Below, in pieces: positions 1-7,856 of a stretch of DNA of 14,514 nucleotides. Made by a program: the position numbers and the translations under genes. Numbering within the stretch: position 1 is the first letter of the stretch; the number at the start of each line of letters is the position of its first letter. This DNA is from Halobacteriales archaeon QH_8_67_36. GTDB lineage: Archaea > Halobacteriota > Halobacteria > Halobacteriales > Haloarculaceae. The stretch spans positions 1 to 14,514 of the forward strand of contig PXQZ01000012.1 in NCBI GenBank assembly GCA_003021755.1, read 5' to 3'. Under the pieces are notes generated by a model. The model did no database searches, was not told the origin of the DNA, and was given only the letters and a program-made list of their open reading frames with translations.

Positions 1-1
1 C

Positions 2-85
2 GTGGAGATCGAAGTCGAGGTTCCGCTTACGGAACATGACGTGGCCGATATCGAGCCCGATGGTGATGTGATCCGGGAGGTGTGA
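2..85 (+). CDS. Possible 3' end of a gene entering from the left (ambiguous)
   Basis: From base 2 the plus strand reads 27 codons to a TGA at 83-85. The peptide is rich in Asp, Glu and Val and ends in DGDVIREV, which suits a haloarchaeal protein tail. No family can be recognised from so little. Against this reading, the codon-aligned antisense frame is also open, has G/C in more third positions (about 23 of 28 versus 18 of 27), and stays open through the next 190 bases. Strand and existence are therefore uncertain. If the plus reading is right, this gene converges on the RND gene that ends at 273. Confidence 0.3.
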   Translation: MEIEVEVPLTEHDVADIEPDGDVIREV

Positions 86-272
86 CTGGGCGTTGTGTAG
101 CACCTCTAGATCGGCTGTGGCGTCGGGAGTGGTGATCCTTCGAGCCGTCGAATAGAGCGGATCGCCACGACCGGGAAGCACTCGTAGACCGACGGACGGG
201 GAGACCGGGGTGAAAAGGCGCTCTTCCAGCGTGAGCGAGGAGGTCTCACCGAAAACCCGTGCCGACCAGCAA
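86..272. other. Spacer at the left edge with an open antisense frame but no clear gene
   Basis: This 187-bp stretch separates the possible gene tail at 85 from the stop of the RND gene at 273. It is GC-rich for a convergent spacer. One minus-strand frame is open throughout and continues to base 1, but it has no ATG until deep in the frame (about base 37), no recognisable motif, and mediocre third-position GC in this part (roughly 60%). Possible explanations are a decayed gene, a gene starting at GTG near 170, or chance. No clear terminator is seen. Confidence 0.4.
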
Positions 273-2774
273 TTAGTCGTCGTCGCCGGGGACGCGGGTC
301 TGCCGGCGCCTGATGTTAGGGAGGCCGACCCAGACGTTCACCGTGCGGGACCAGACCACAAGCACCGACGGGAGGACGAGCAGCGAGGTGAGGAAGGCAT
401 AGACGATAGACAGTGCCGTCAGGATGCCGAACTGGCCGATGGCCGGGAAGACGGCGAGCGCGAGGACGCCGATGCCGAAGACGGTGGTGAGCATGCTTCC
501 GAGCAGCGCGCCGCCGGTGCCACGCACCGTGCGGTCGAGGGCGGTCACGAGGTCGGTCCGGCGGTGTTCGTCGGCAAAGCGGTGGACGACGTGGACGGAG
601 TAGTCCACGCCCAGCCCGATAGTCAGTGCCAGCATCGTCCCCGTGAGGGCGTTGAGCGGGATGCCGAGATAGCGCATCGTCCCGGCGAGCAGGGCCACCG
701 TGATGACAACGGGGACGACGTTGGCGATGCCCAGCGAGGGCCGCCCTTCGAGGACCCAGTAGATGAACACGAGGAAGACGGCGGCCCCGGACAGGGCGAT
801 GGCCAGCGAAACGACGGCCGACTCGAAGATGACGTCGGAGACGGCCTGGAAGACGACGGTGTTGCCCGTGGCCGTCGCCTCGTAGCGGAAGTCGTCGGCG
901 ACCTTGCGGGCGTCCGCGGTCACCTCGCTGTCGCTGGCGTCGGCCTCGGCCTGATAGGTGATACGGGCGCTCCGGTAGTCCTCGGTGATGTAGTCGAGCG
1001 CCTGCGACCGCGACGACGAGGACAGCAGATAGTCGTATATCTCGCCGAGGTTGTCGTCGGGGACGCCGTTTCCGTTCTCGTCGTTGCGCGCGACCAGCGC
1101 CCGGAACTCGGGGTCACGGTCGGCGCGGTCCATGATGACGGTGACGATGGATGTCGAGTCGGCGCGGCCGTCCTCGCGGACGAACGTCTCGGGCGGGTCC
1201 TCGCCCGCTCGATGTATCTGTTCGAGGGCGTCGTCGTTGCGCATCGGCGCCTCGACGTATATCGTCACCTCCCCGCCCTGGCTCGACGTGAACTTCTCCT
1301 CCAGGAAGTTCGTCGTTTCGGTGACGGTGTACTCGCTGGGGGCGAACGGCTCGGGCAGCGACTCGATCCAGTCGGGGTTGTCCTCGGGCGGGAGGAAGTC
1401 GTCCTGTGAGAACGACGTCGAGATGCCGGTCGCGTACATCCCGGCGCCGGCACTCACCACGAGCACGACCAATAGGAAGGCCACGGGGGTGCGCTCGGCG
1501 ATGACGACGCCGCCCCGCAGCACGCCGCCGAGTTTCGACCCTTCGGAGCCCAGCGGGCGCTGGCTGAACGTGGGGATGGGGAAACGCTCGCGCAGGCGGT
1601 CCAGTTCCACCTTCGCGGCGGGGAGGAAGACGCCGAAGATGAAGAACGTGAAGACGATGCCGACGGCGGCGACGTAGCCGAAGTCCTGAATGGGCGGGAG
1701 GTCACTGGAGAGGTTCGAGAGGAAGCCGATGACCGTCGTTCCGGTGACGATGAAGAAGGCGACCAGCAACTGGTCGGTCGTGATGCGCATCGACCGATGG
1801 ATGTCGGTCCCCTCCTCGCGCTCCTCGCGGTAGCGGTTGATGGCGTGGATACCGAAGTCGATGCCAACCGCGAGCAACAGGGGCGGCACCGCGATGAGCA
1901 TCTGCGAGAAGGGGATGCCGGCCAGCCCCATGAACCCGAACGTCCAGACGATGGCCATGAACAGGGCGGCCAGGCCGAGCGCCATGTCGGCCGGGTCGCG
2001 GTAGGCAATCGAGAGAAAGAGGAGAATAAACAGTATTGCCGCGGGGACCGTCAGAATCAGCGAGTCGGCGACGACGTCCGAGAACTCGTCGGCGAGGATA
2101 CCGGAGCCAAACACCGTTATCGACCCCGACCCCTCCGTCTCGACGGTGAACTCGGCCTGTCGTTGGACGTCGGTCAGCGGGCTGGCCCCGCCCTGTCCCG
2201 ATCCCGAGGAGAGGCCGGCCGGGAGTTCGTGGGTGACGACGCCGATGGTGGCCGACGCCGACGCGGACTCGCGGTTGAAGTCGTTGCTGAGCAGCGAGGT
2301 GAACTGCGGGTCGTCGGCGGCCTGACGGACCGCGGCGTCTATCTCGCTGTCGGTCGCCCCTTCGATGGTCCGAATCTGGGCCTCGGTCGTCGTCGCGTTC
2401 GCGTTCAGTTCGCGGGCGACGATGGCCGCCGCACTCGACGTCGAGGTCACCCTGAGGTCGTCGTGTTCCTCCAGGGACTCCTGTGTCCGGAGCATCCGCA
2501 ACAGCGCGGGTTTCGCGAGCACGTTCGACTCCTCCTGAATGAGCTGGGTACTCCCGGTGTCGGGCGAGAAGGCGGGCGAGAACTCGGTGTTAACCTGCTC
2601 GAAGGCCTCCTCGGCCGGTAGTCCGGTGGTGAACTGCTCGGTGCCGGCGTTCGTCGAGACGTTGCCGAGGCCGGCGCTGAAGACGAGCGTCACGACGAGA
2701 AAGACCAGGACGACTTTGCGGGAGTCCTCGACGATGCGGTCGTCGGCCCAGTCGATGTATCGCTGATAGTTCAT
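273..2774 (-). CDS. RND/MMPL-superfamily exporter, copy 1
   Basis: This 833-residue integral membrane transporter has the RND/MMPL (sterol-sensing-like) layout. Transmembrane helix 1 is at about 20-38, followed by a large extracytoplasmic domain at 40-235 and a bundle at about 237-390. A second half repeats the plan: a helix at 430-450, an extracytoplasmic domain at 451-650 and a bundle at 652-808. The acidic residue of helix 4 lies in VGIDFGIHAINRY (about 303-315) and its partner in GLGVDYSVHVVHRF (about 720-733), where proton-coupling residues usually sit. Such proteins export lipids or hydrophobic compounds using the ion gradient; the substrate here is unknown. The second extracytoplasmic domain carries an acidic loop, NDENGNGVPDDN, at 564-575. 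The gene follows a paralogue after 97 bases and may have its own promoter. ATG at 2774 fits the alignable N-terminus (RYIDW) shared with the paralogue. Confidence 0.9.
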   Translation of the reverse strand: MNYQRYIDWADDRIVEDSRKVVLVFLVVTLVFSAGLGNVSTNAGTEQFTTGLPAEEAFEQVNTEFSPAFSPDTGSTQLIQEESNVLAKPALLRMLRTQESLEEHDDLRVTSTSSAAAIVARELNANATTTEAQIRTIEGATDSEIDAAVRQAADDPQFTSLLSNDFNRESASASATIGVVTHELPAGLSSGSGQGGASPLTDVQRQAEFTVETEGSGSITVFGSGILADEFSDVVADSLILTVPAAILFILLFLSIAYRDPADMALGLAALFMAIVWTFGFMGLAGIPFSQMLIAVPPLLLAVGIDFGIHAINRYREEREEGTDIHRSMRITTDQLLVAFFIVTGTTVIGFLSNLSSDLPPIQDFGYVAAVGIVFTFFIFGVFLPAAKVELDRLRERFPIPTFSQRPLGSEGSKLGGVLRGGVVIAERTPVAFLLVVLVVSAGAGMYATGISTSFSQDDFLPPEDNPDWIESLPEPFAPSEYTVTETTNFLEEKFTSSQGGEVTIYVEAPMRNDDALEQIHRAGEDPPETFVREDGRADSTSIVTVIMDRADRDPEFRALVARNDENGNGVPDDNLGEIYDYLLSSSSRSQALDYITEDYRSARITYQAEADASDSEVTADARKVADDFRYEATATGNTVVFQAVSDVIFESAVVSLAIALSGAAVFLVFIYWVLEGRPSLGIANVVPVVITVALLAGTMRYLGIPLNALTGTMLALTIGLGVDYSVHVVHRFADEHRRTDLVTALDRTVRGTGGALLGSMLTTVFGIGVLALAVFPAIGQFGILTALSIVYAFLTSLLVLPSVLVVWSRTVNVWVGLPNIRRRQTRVPGDDD

Positions 2775-2847
2775 CCGGTCGGAGGGCTACAGGTCGCGGG
2801 GCGGTCGGCTTGCGGTCCGTTCCTACGCACCGTGTTGGGGCCGCGAG

Positions 2848-2856
2848 TGAATAAAC
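2848..2856 (-). promoter_or_regulatory. TATA-like box upstream of RND exporter copy 1
   Basis: On the minus strand the spacer between the two RND genes reads GTTTATTCA, an AT-rich island in GC-rich DNA. It sits about 77 bases upstream of the ATG at 2774, so a start site near 2825 would give a leader of about 50 nt. No Shine-Dalgarno-like GGAGG precedes the ATG on the coding strand. The box suggests that the downstream transporter can be transcribed independently of the upstream pair. This is motif-based inference only. Confidence 0.4.
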
Positions 2857-2871
2857 ATTTCAATGCGGTGG

Positions 2872-5349
2872 TCATTCATCCCCCTCCGGCGCCGTGCGCG
2901 CCGGCGTTTGATCCGTGATGACGCCGGGCTCCTCGGTCCACGGGAAGACGGAGTCGACGACGCTGCCGCTGGTGCCGTCGTACCGTCGGAGGCGGTCCCA
3001 GACCACCAGCACCGACGGGAGGACGAACATCGACGCGAGGTAGGCGTAGATGACGGAGAGTGCCGTCAGGAGTCCGAAGTTCCCGATGACCGGGTTCAAC
3101 GCGAGCACCAGCACGCCGATGCCGCCGACGGTCGTCAGCATGCTGCCCGTCAGCGCGCCGCCGGTGCCGACCACAGTCCGGCGCAGTGCGGGTTCCAAGG
3201 CCCGCTTCTCGCGCTCGTCGGCAAAGCGGTGGACGATGTGGACGGCGTAGTCCGTTCCCAGGCCGACGGTGATAGCGAGGATGCCGCCGTTGATAGCGTT
3301 GAATGCGATGCCGACGTACCGCATCGTCGCGACGAGGGCGACGACGGCCATCATGATGGGGATGATGTTCACCACGCCGAGGCTCGGCTTCCCTTCGAGC
3401 AGCCAGTAGACCCCGATCAGGAACAGCGACGACCCGACGAGCGTTATCAGCAGGCTCTGGAGGACCGTATCGAGGATGAGCGTCCCCGCGTCCTGGAAGA
3501 CGATGGCGATACCGGTCGGCGAGGCGTCCTGCCGGTAGTCGCCGGCGACGTCGTCACCGGCCGCCTTTATATCGGCGTTCGTCGCGGTGCCGTCGGCCGT
3601 GTAGATGACCTGCGTGCTCCGCCGGTCCTCGCTGAGGAACTGCTCTAGCTGGCCGCTCTCCGCGAGTGCGTCGTATATCACCGGGAGGTTGTCGTCCGGA
3701 ATCCCGTTGTCGTTCGCGTCGTTTCGCTCGACGAGCGCCCGGAACTCCGGGTCCCGTTCGGCCCGGTCCCGAATCGCCGTCACGAGGCTCGTGACCTCCG
3801 CCTCACGCCTCTCGCTGTCCATCTCCTCGGGCGGGTTCCGGCTGGCTCGGTGGAGCGACTCCAAGGCGTCGTCCCGGCGCATGTCCCCTTCGATGTAGAC
3901 GATGACCCGTTCTTCCTGGTCGAAGTTGCGGTCGCGGAGGTTCCGGTTCTCGACGCTCTGGAACTTCTCGGGCGGCGCGAGCGGGCCCAGATACTGCAGG
4001 AAGTCGGGCGTCTCCTCCTCGGGGAGGAAGTCGTCGCTGTCGAACTCGGTGCTGACGCCGGTGGCGTAGCCGCCGGCGGCGGCCGTCGCAACCAGGACGA
4101 CGAGCAGGAAGACGACGGGCGTGCGCTGGGCGACGGTGACTCCGCCGGAAAGCAGCCGCCCCAGGGCCGACTCCTCGGAGCTGAACGGTGACTGGCTGAA
4201 CGTGGGGATGGGGTAGCGCTCGCTCAGGCGGTCGACGTACACCTTCGCGGCCGGCAGGAAGATGCCGAAGATGAGGAACGTAAAGACGATGCCGATGGCG
4301 GCGACGATGCCGAAGTCCCGGTTCGGCGGAAACGCGCTGACGAGGTTCGAGAGGAAGCCGATGACCGTCGTCCCGGTGACGATGAAGAAGGCGACCAGCA
4401 CCTGTCTGTTCGTCACATCCATCGCAGCGACGATATCGCGGCCCGCCGCGCGCTCCTCGCGGTAGCGGTTGACGACGTGGATGCCGAAGTCGATACCCAC
4501 CGCTATCAGCAGTGGCGGTACGGACACGAGCAGCGGGTTGAACGGGATGTCCGCCAGCCCGATGAAGCCGAAGGTCCAGACGAGCGCCATCACGATGGCG
4601 ACGACGCCGAGCGCGAGGTCGACGAGGTCCCGGTAGGCGACGAGCAGGCACGCCACGATGAGGACGAACGCGGCAGGAAGCACGATACCGAGTGACGTGG
4701 TGATGGTGTCGGGGGTGCCACCGAGCACGCGGATGTCACCGCCGACGGTGCCGACGATGTCCCTGACGCGGTCCTCCCGGTTGTCTATCTCGGCGGCGTC
4801 GTGGGTCACGGTCGATTCGGTCACCGACGCCGACGCGGCCTCCCGGTTGAAGTCCTCGCTGACCGACGAGGTGAACGCGGGGTTCTCGTCGGCCGTCGTC
4901 CGGATGGCCTGGTCTATCTCCCCCTCGGTCGCCCCTTCGAGGACCGTTATCTGTGCGTCGAGCGTGGTGGCGTCGGGGTCGAGCGTCCGCGCTATCTGCC
5001 GGGCCGGCGAACTCGTATCGGAGACGCGCATCCCGTCGGTGTCGGCGATGCGCTCCTGTGCCCGCAACGAGCGGAGCAACGACCGTTTGGACAGCGCGTT
5101 GTCGCTCGTTTGGAGCAGCGTCGTCGTGGTCGTCGACTCACCGAAGGAGGCGCCAAAGTCCCGCTGGATGTCCTGGAACGTCTCGTAGGACTCCAGGTCC
5201 TCGATGAACTGCTGTTGTCCCGTCTCGGTCTCTATCGCGCCCAGCCCGCCGGCGAACGCTACCGTGACGACCAGGAACAGGAGGACGATTCGACCGGGAC
5301 GCGTGGCGATGCGCTCGTTCACCCAGTCGATGTAACGCTGGTGACCCAT
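2872..5349 (-). CDS. RND/MMPL-superfamily exporter, copy 2
   Basis: At 825 residues this is a clear paralogue of the 273-2774 gene, with the same two-half, twelve-helix RND/MMPL design. Helix 1 is at about 20-37, extracytoplasmic domain 1 at 40-215, a helix bundle at 218-370, a helix at 410-430, extracytoplasmic domain 2 at 432-625 and the final bundle at 628-785. Signature segments are VGIDFGIHVVNRY (about 284-296) and VGLGTDYAVHIVHRF (about 695-709). The loop NDANDNGIPDDN (543-554) in domain 2 resembles Asp/Asn-rich calcium-binding loops and occurs at the equivalent place in copy 1. The ATG at 5349 is only 6 bases after the stop of the Ig-like protein gene, so the two are almost certainly cotranscribed. 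A 40-residue soluble C-terminal tail is unlike copy 1. Substrate unknown. Confidence 0.9.
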   Translation of the reverse strand: MGHQRYIDWVNERIATRPGRIVLLFLVVTVAFAGGLGAIETETGQQQFIEDLESYETFQDIQRDFGASFGESTTTTTLLQTSDNALSKRSLLRSLRAQERIADTDGMRVSDTSSPARQIARTLDPDATTLDAQITVLEGATEGEIDQAIRTTADENPAFTSSVSEDFNREAASASVTESTVTHDAAEIDNREDRVRDIVGTVGGDIRVLGGTPDTITTSLGIVLPAAFVLIVACLLVAYRDLVDLALGVVAIVMALVWTFGFIGLADIPFNPLLVSVPPLLIAVGIDFGIHVVNRYREERAAGRDIVAAMDVTNRQVLVAFFIVTGTTVIGFLSNLVSAFPPNRDFGIVAAIGIVFTFLIFGIFLPAAKVYVDRLSERYPIPTFSQSPFSSEESALGRLLSGGVTVAQRTPVVFLLVVLVATAAAGGYATGVSTEFDSDDFLPEEETPDFLQYLGPLAPPEKFQSVENRNLRDRNFDQEERVIVYIEGDMRRDDALESLHRASRNPPEEMDSERREAEVTSLVTAIRDRAERDPEFRALVERNDANDNGIPDDNLPVIYDALAESGQLEQFLSEDRRSTQVIYTADGTATNADIKAAGDDVAGDYRQDASPTGIAIVFQDAGTLILDTVLQSLLITLVGSSLFLIGVYWLLEGKPSLGVVNIIPIMMAVVALVATMRYVGIAFNAINGGILAITVGLGTDYAVHIVHRFADEREKRALEPALRRTVVGTGGALTGSMLTTVGGIGVLVLALNPVIGNFGLLTALSVIYAYLASMFVLPSVLVVWDRLRRYDGTSGSVVDSVFPWTEEPGVITDQTPARTAPEGDE

Positions 5350-5355
5350 CCGTGG

Positions 5356-6945
5356 CTACCGGAACCGAACGTATCCGCCGACGGCCAGTACCAGGACGAG
5401 CACGGCACCACCGATGGCCGTCAGTGGCAGGCCGCCACCGCCGCTCTGATCGGTGACCTCGATGGGGACCCGGTAGGTGTCGGAGATGGCCGAGTCGCCG
5501 TCGGGCTCCTCGTAGCGGAAGTCCAGCGAGATGGGGTAGGCCTTCCGGAGGGCGCTGCCCTCGGCGCTGACGCTGAACGTCAGCGTCTCCGACTCGCCGG
5601 GCGCGAGCGCGTCGACGTAGGACTCGTCGTCGTCGGCGCTGATGGGCGAGGAGGTGAAGACCTTCGCCGTGATGTCCGAGAGGGTCCGGTTGCGCGTGTT
5701 CGTCACCGTGATCTCGATGTTGCCCGACTGGCCGACGGCGATGGCGGTGTCGGCCGACTCGACGTCGAACTCGTCCTCGCTGGGTCTGACCTGCGCCTGG
5801 ACTTCGAGCGTGTCGCTTTCCTCGCGGTCACCCTCGCTGTTCCGGTAGCTCGCGACGAAGTCGAACTGCTTCGACCCCGCTTCGGCGCTGTCGGTCGCGT
5901 CAACCGTGAACGTCACGTTGGTCGAGGCGCCGGGGTCGAGACTCCCGACCGCGACCTCGGTTTCCTGTGGCGAGAGGTTGTTCCTGTCGCTGTTCCAGTT
6001 GATGACGGCGTTGTCGACGGCCCGCGGGCCCTCGTTGGTCACCGTCGCGGTGATGGTCCCTTCCTCGCCGGCTCTGAGCGTGCTCTCCACGTCGGACAGC
6101 GAGAACGTCTGCTCGGGGTCGGGCGTGATGCTTATCGAGGTGCCGGCGGATTCCTTGCGGACGCCGTCGGGGTTGTCGAAGGCGACGGAGAGTTCGAACG
6201 GATAGGACTCGGCCTGGGTGTCCTCGCTCGCGGTGATGTCGTACCGGAACGTCCGGCGTTCGCCGGGGGCCCAGGAGTCGACCGACCGGGTGCTCTCGGA
6301 GCGCTCGCCGAAGGTCAGTTCCCCGTCCTGGCTCGCCAGCGTGACTTCGCTGTTGTTCGCGGCCGTCCGACCGGTGTTCTCGACGGTGACGGCGACGGTT
6401 CCGCTGGAATCGACCTGGGCGTTCGAGGAGACGTTCGTCACGTCGAAGGTGGCGTCGTCGCTGACGGTGACGGTGACGTAGCGGGTCGGCGACGTGCTAC
6501 TCGTGTACCGGGCGCCGCCCTCCTCGGAGATCTGGCTGTAGTAGTCGTACTCCAGGTCGACGGGGACGCGGTAGGTGCCGGGCTCGGCGGTCTCGTCGAC
6601 GCTGACGTCGAAACTCGCCGTGGTCGGCGCGCCCGTGGCGAGGCTCCCGAGCGACCGCGTTCCGGTGGTGATAGCTATCGGAGCGTCCCCGTCTCTCAGG
6701 TCGACGGTCAACCCGCGGGCGGTGGTCACTTCCTGGTTCAACGTCGGGTTCCGGGCGGAGCCCTGGTCGATGTCACCGCTGTTGACGAGCACGACGTCGA
6801 GCGTGGTCTCCTCGCCGGCGGCGACGGTGTCGTCCTGGAGCGAGACGCTGACGTCCGGGCTCCCCCTGACGGTGGCGGCGGCGGTTCCGGTAACTATCAC
6901 GAGCGCGACGACGGCCAGCAACAGAGGGATGGTTCGTTGGTTCAT
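5356..6945 (-). CDS. Secreted Ig-like repeat protein (COG1361/CARDB type) with C-terminal membrane anchor
   Basis: The 529-residue product starts with a Sec-type signal peptide (Arg4, hydrophobic core about 6-22, AAA cleavage region near 24). Four similar beta-rich modules follow, at about 29-161, 165-275, 280-387 and 392-498, each with the xVTVxNTGxx and LxPGExxTxxF pattern of COG1361/CARDB-like domains. A GGGG linker leads to one transmembrane helix (about 506-524) ending in YVRFR, so the bulk should lie outside the cell. There is no PGF motif of the archaeosortase class. Asn-X-Ser/Thr sequons occur at 171, 197, 323, 343 and 419 and could be glycosylated. A GTG further upstream at 6999 would add 18 residues before the signal peptide; ATG 6945 puts the signal at the N-terminus. 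The gene heads an operon with the RND exporter 6 bases downstream, suggesting a cell-surface partner of the exporter (inference). Confidence 0.8.
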   Translation of the reverse strand: MNQRTIPLLLAVVALVIVTGTAAATVRGSPDVSVSLQDDTVAAGEETTLDVVLVNSGDIDQGSARNPTLNQEVTTARGLTVDLRDGDAPIAITTGTRSLGSLATGAPTTASFDVSVDETAEPGTYRVPVDLEYDYYSQISEEGGARYTSSTSPTRYVTVTVSDDATFDVTNVSSNAQVDSSGTVAVTVENTGRTAANNSEVTLASQDGELTFGERSESTRSVDSWAPGERRTFRYDITASEDTQAESYPFELSVAFDNPDGVRKESAGTSISITPDPEQTFSLSDVESTLRAGEEGTITATVTNEGPRAVDNAVINWNSDRNNLSPQETEVAVGSLDPGASTNVTFTVDATDSAEAGSKQFDFVASYRNSEGDREESDTLEVQAQVRPSEDEFDVESADTAIAVGQSGNIEITVTNTRNRTLSDITAKVFTSSPISADDDESYVDALAPGESETLTFSVSAEGSALRKAYPISLDFRYEEPDGDSAISDTYRVPIEVTDQSGGGGLPLTAIGGAVLVLVLAVGGYVRFR

Positions 6946-7103
6946 GAGTCGACGGGTAGGGCGGCGCCGGGGGGCAAATTCGCAGTAGCCGGCGGCCACC
7001 CCCCGCGGCCGGCCAGCCCTTGTGATTTCCTGCTGCCGACGACCGGCGTATCAGCGTTCGTACCGACGTAGTTGCCCGGTTTCACCGCTCGGCGGGTGTG
7101 CCT

Positions 7104-7111
7104 CTTGATAA
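7104..7111 (-). promoter_or_regulatory. Candidate promoter of the Ig-like/RND operon
   Basis: The 296-bp spacer 6946-7241 contains an AT-richer stretch around 7103-7160. On the minus strand it includes TTATCAAG, a plausible but weak archaeal TATA box. A start site about 27 bases downstream would leave a leader of roughly 135 nt before the ATG at 6945, long for haloarchaea. A second box, such as the TATTTG around 7133-7138, is possible. I see nothing else convincing in the spacer. Confidence 0.3.
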
Positions 7112-7210
7112 CTTCATCATTGTGCCCTAAGTTCAAATACCGAACCGACGAGAGAATTTACGTCTTCGTGACGCCCTCGACCGGACCGTCGCAACTGTGT
7201 GCCGAAAGAG

Positions 7211-7218
7211 GTTAAGAG
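7211..7218 (+). promoter_or_regulatory. TATA-like box for the PAS membrane protein
   Basis: GTTAAGAG on the plus strand is centred about 28 bases upstream of the ATG at 7242. That spacing places the transcription start at or next to the start codon, the usual haloarchaeal leaderless arrangement. It also supports choosing ATG 7242 over the upstream GTG at 7197. Confidence 0.45.
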
Positions 7219-7241
7219 ATGGGCCGACGAATCACGCTCGA

Positions 7242-7856
7242 ATGAGCGAGCGGTCCGACACGGAGGCCGGTTCGGGGCCACAGTTGGGGGGCCTCATCGC
7301 TGTCGTGTGGTGGATTGCGGCCGGAGCGGTGGCGCTGGCCACAGTCCTGCTCGTGCTCGGCAGCGTCGTCGCCCTCCCGTTCTCCACGGACGTGGCCGTC
7401 GGACTCGCGCTCGCGCTCGGCGGCGGTGTCGGCGGCGTCGCCCGGCTCTTCCGGGCCGACGAGGCGCCACAGGCGCCCGACCGGACGATGACGGTTGACT
7501 CCGACGCGACGCCGTCGCCCGAACCGGCGGACCTCTTCGACGGCCACCCGGATCCCGTGCTGTACTACGCCGCCGAGGGCCACGGGCCGGTCGTCCGGGC
7601 CGCCAACGCGGCCTTCGGCGAGACGTTCGACGTACCGGTCGAGCGCATCGAGGGGGCCCCGCTCTCGGAGGCGCTCCTGGTCACCGGTGACGGGACGGTC
7701 GAGGCAGAGGCGGTCGCGGCGGGCGGGCTCGACCGGATCATCGACTGCGAGACGACGGTCGGAACCGAGCGGTTCCGGCTCAGAACGGTCGGGAACGGCG
7801 ACACCGGCTACCTGCTGTACACGCCCCGGGGCGAGATCAACTCGGCCGGCGCGTGA
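7242..7856 (+). CDS. Membrane-anchored PAS-domain protein without kinase domain
   Basis: The 204-residue product has a short cytoplasmic N-terminus and two hydrophobic helices (about 17-45 and 49-68). An acidic Pro-rich linker leads to a PAS-like domain at about 95-198: it opens with DLFDGHPDPVLYY, continues with VVRAANAAFGETF and ends in a GYLLYTPR strand. PAS domains sense small ligands, redox state or light. No histidine-kinase, GGDEF or HTH segment follows, so the protein would have to signal through a partner. It converges on a HalX response regulator and its last 20 bases overlap the end of that gene, making the regulator a plausible partner by adjacency. The family of the N-terminal part is not recognised. 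The PAS call rests on the residue pattern and has not been tested by profile search. Confidence 0.65.
   Translation: MSERSDTEAGSGPQLGGLIAVVWWIAAGAVALATVLLVLGSVVALPFSTDVAVGLALALGGGVGGVARLFRADEAPQAPDRTMTVDSDATPSPEPADLFDGHPDPVLYYAAEGHGPVVRAANAAFGETFDVPVERIEGAPLSEALLVTGDGTVEAEAVAAGGLDRIIDCETTVGTERFRLRTVGNGDTGYLLYTPRGEINSAGA

Noticed and set aside
210..1409. A 399-codon plus-strand open frame opposite RND copy 1
   Set aside because: Antisense shadow, with no motif and Arg/Gly/Asp-rich low-complexity composition.
4801..7071. A 756-codon plus-strand open frame opposite RND copy 2 and the Ig-like gene
   Set aside because: It crosses two well-supported minus-strand genes and their spacer and has low-complexity shadow composition.
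6942..7136. A 64-codon minus-strand ORF upstream of the Ig-like gene
   Set aside because: It overlaps the candidate promoter and leader, and has no motif or haloarchaeal acidic bias.
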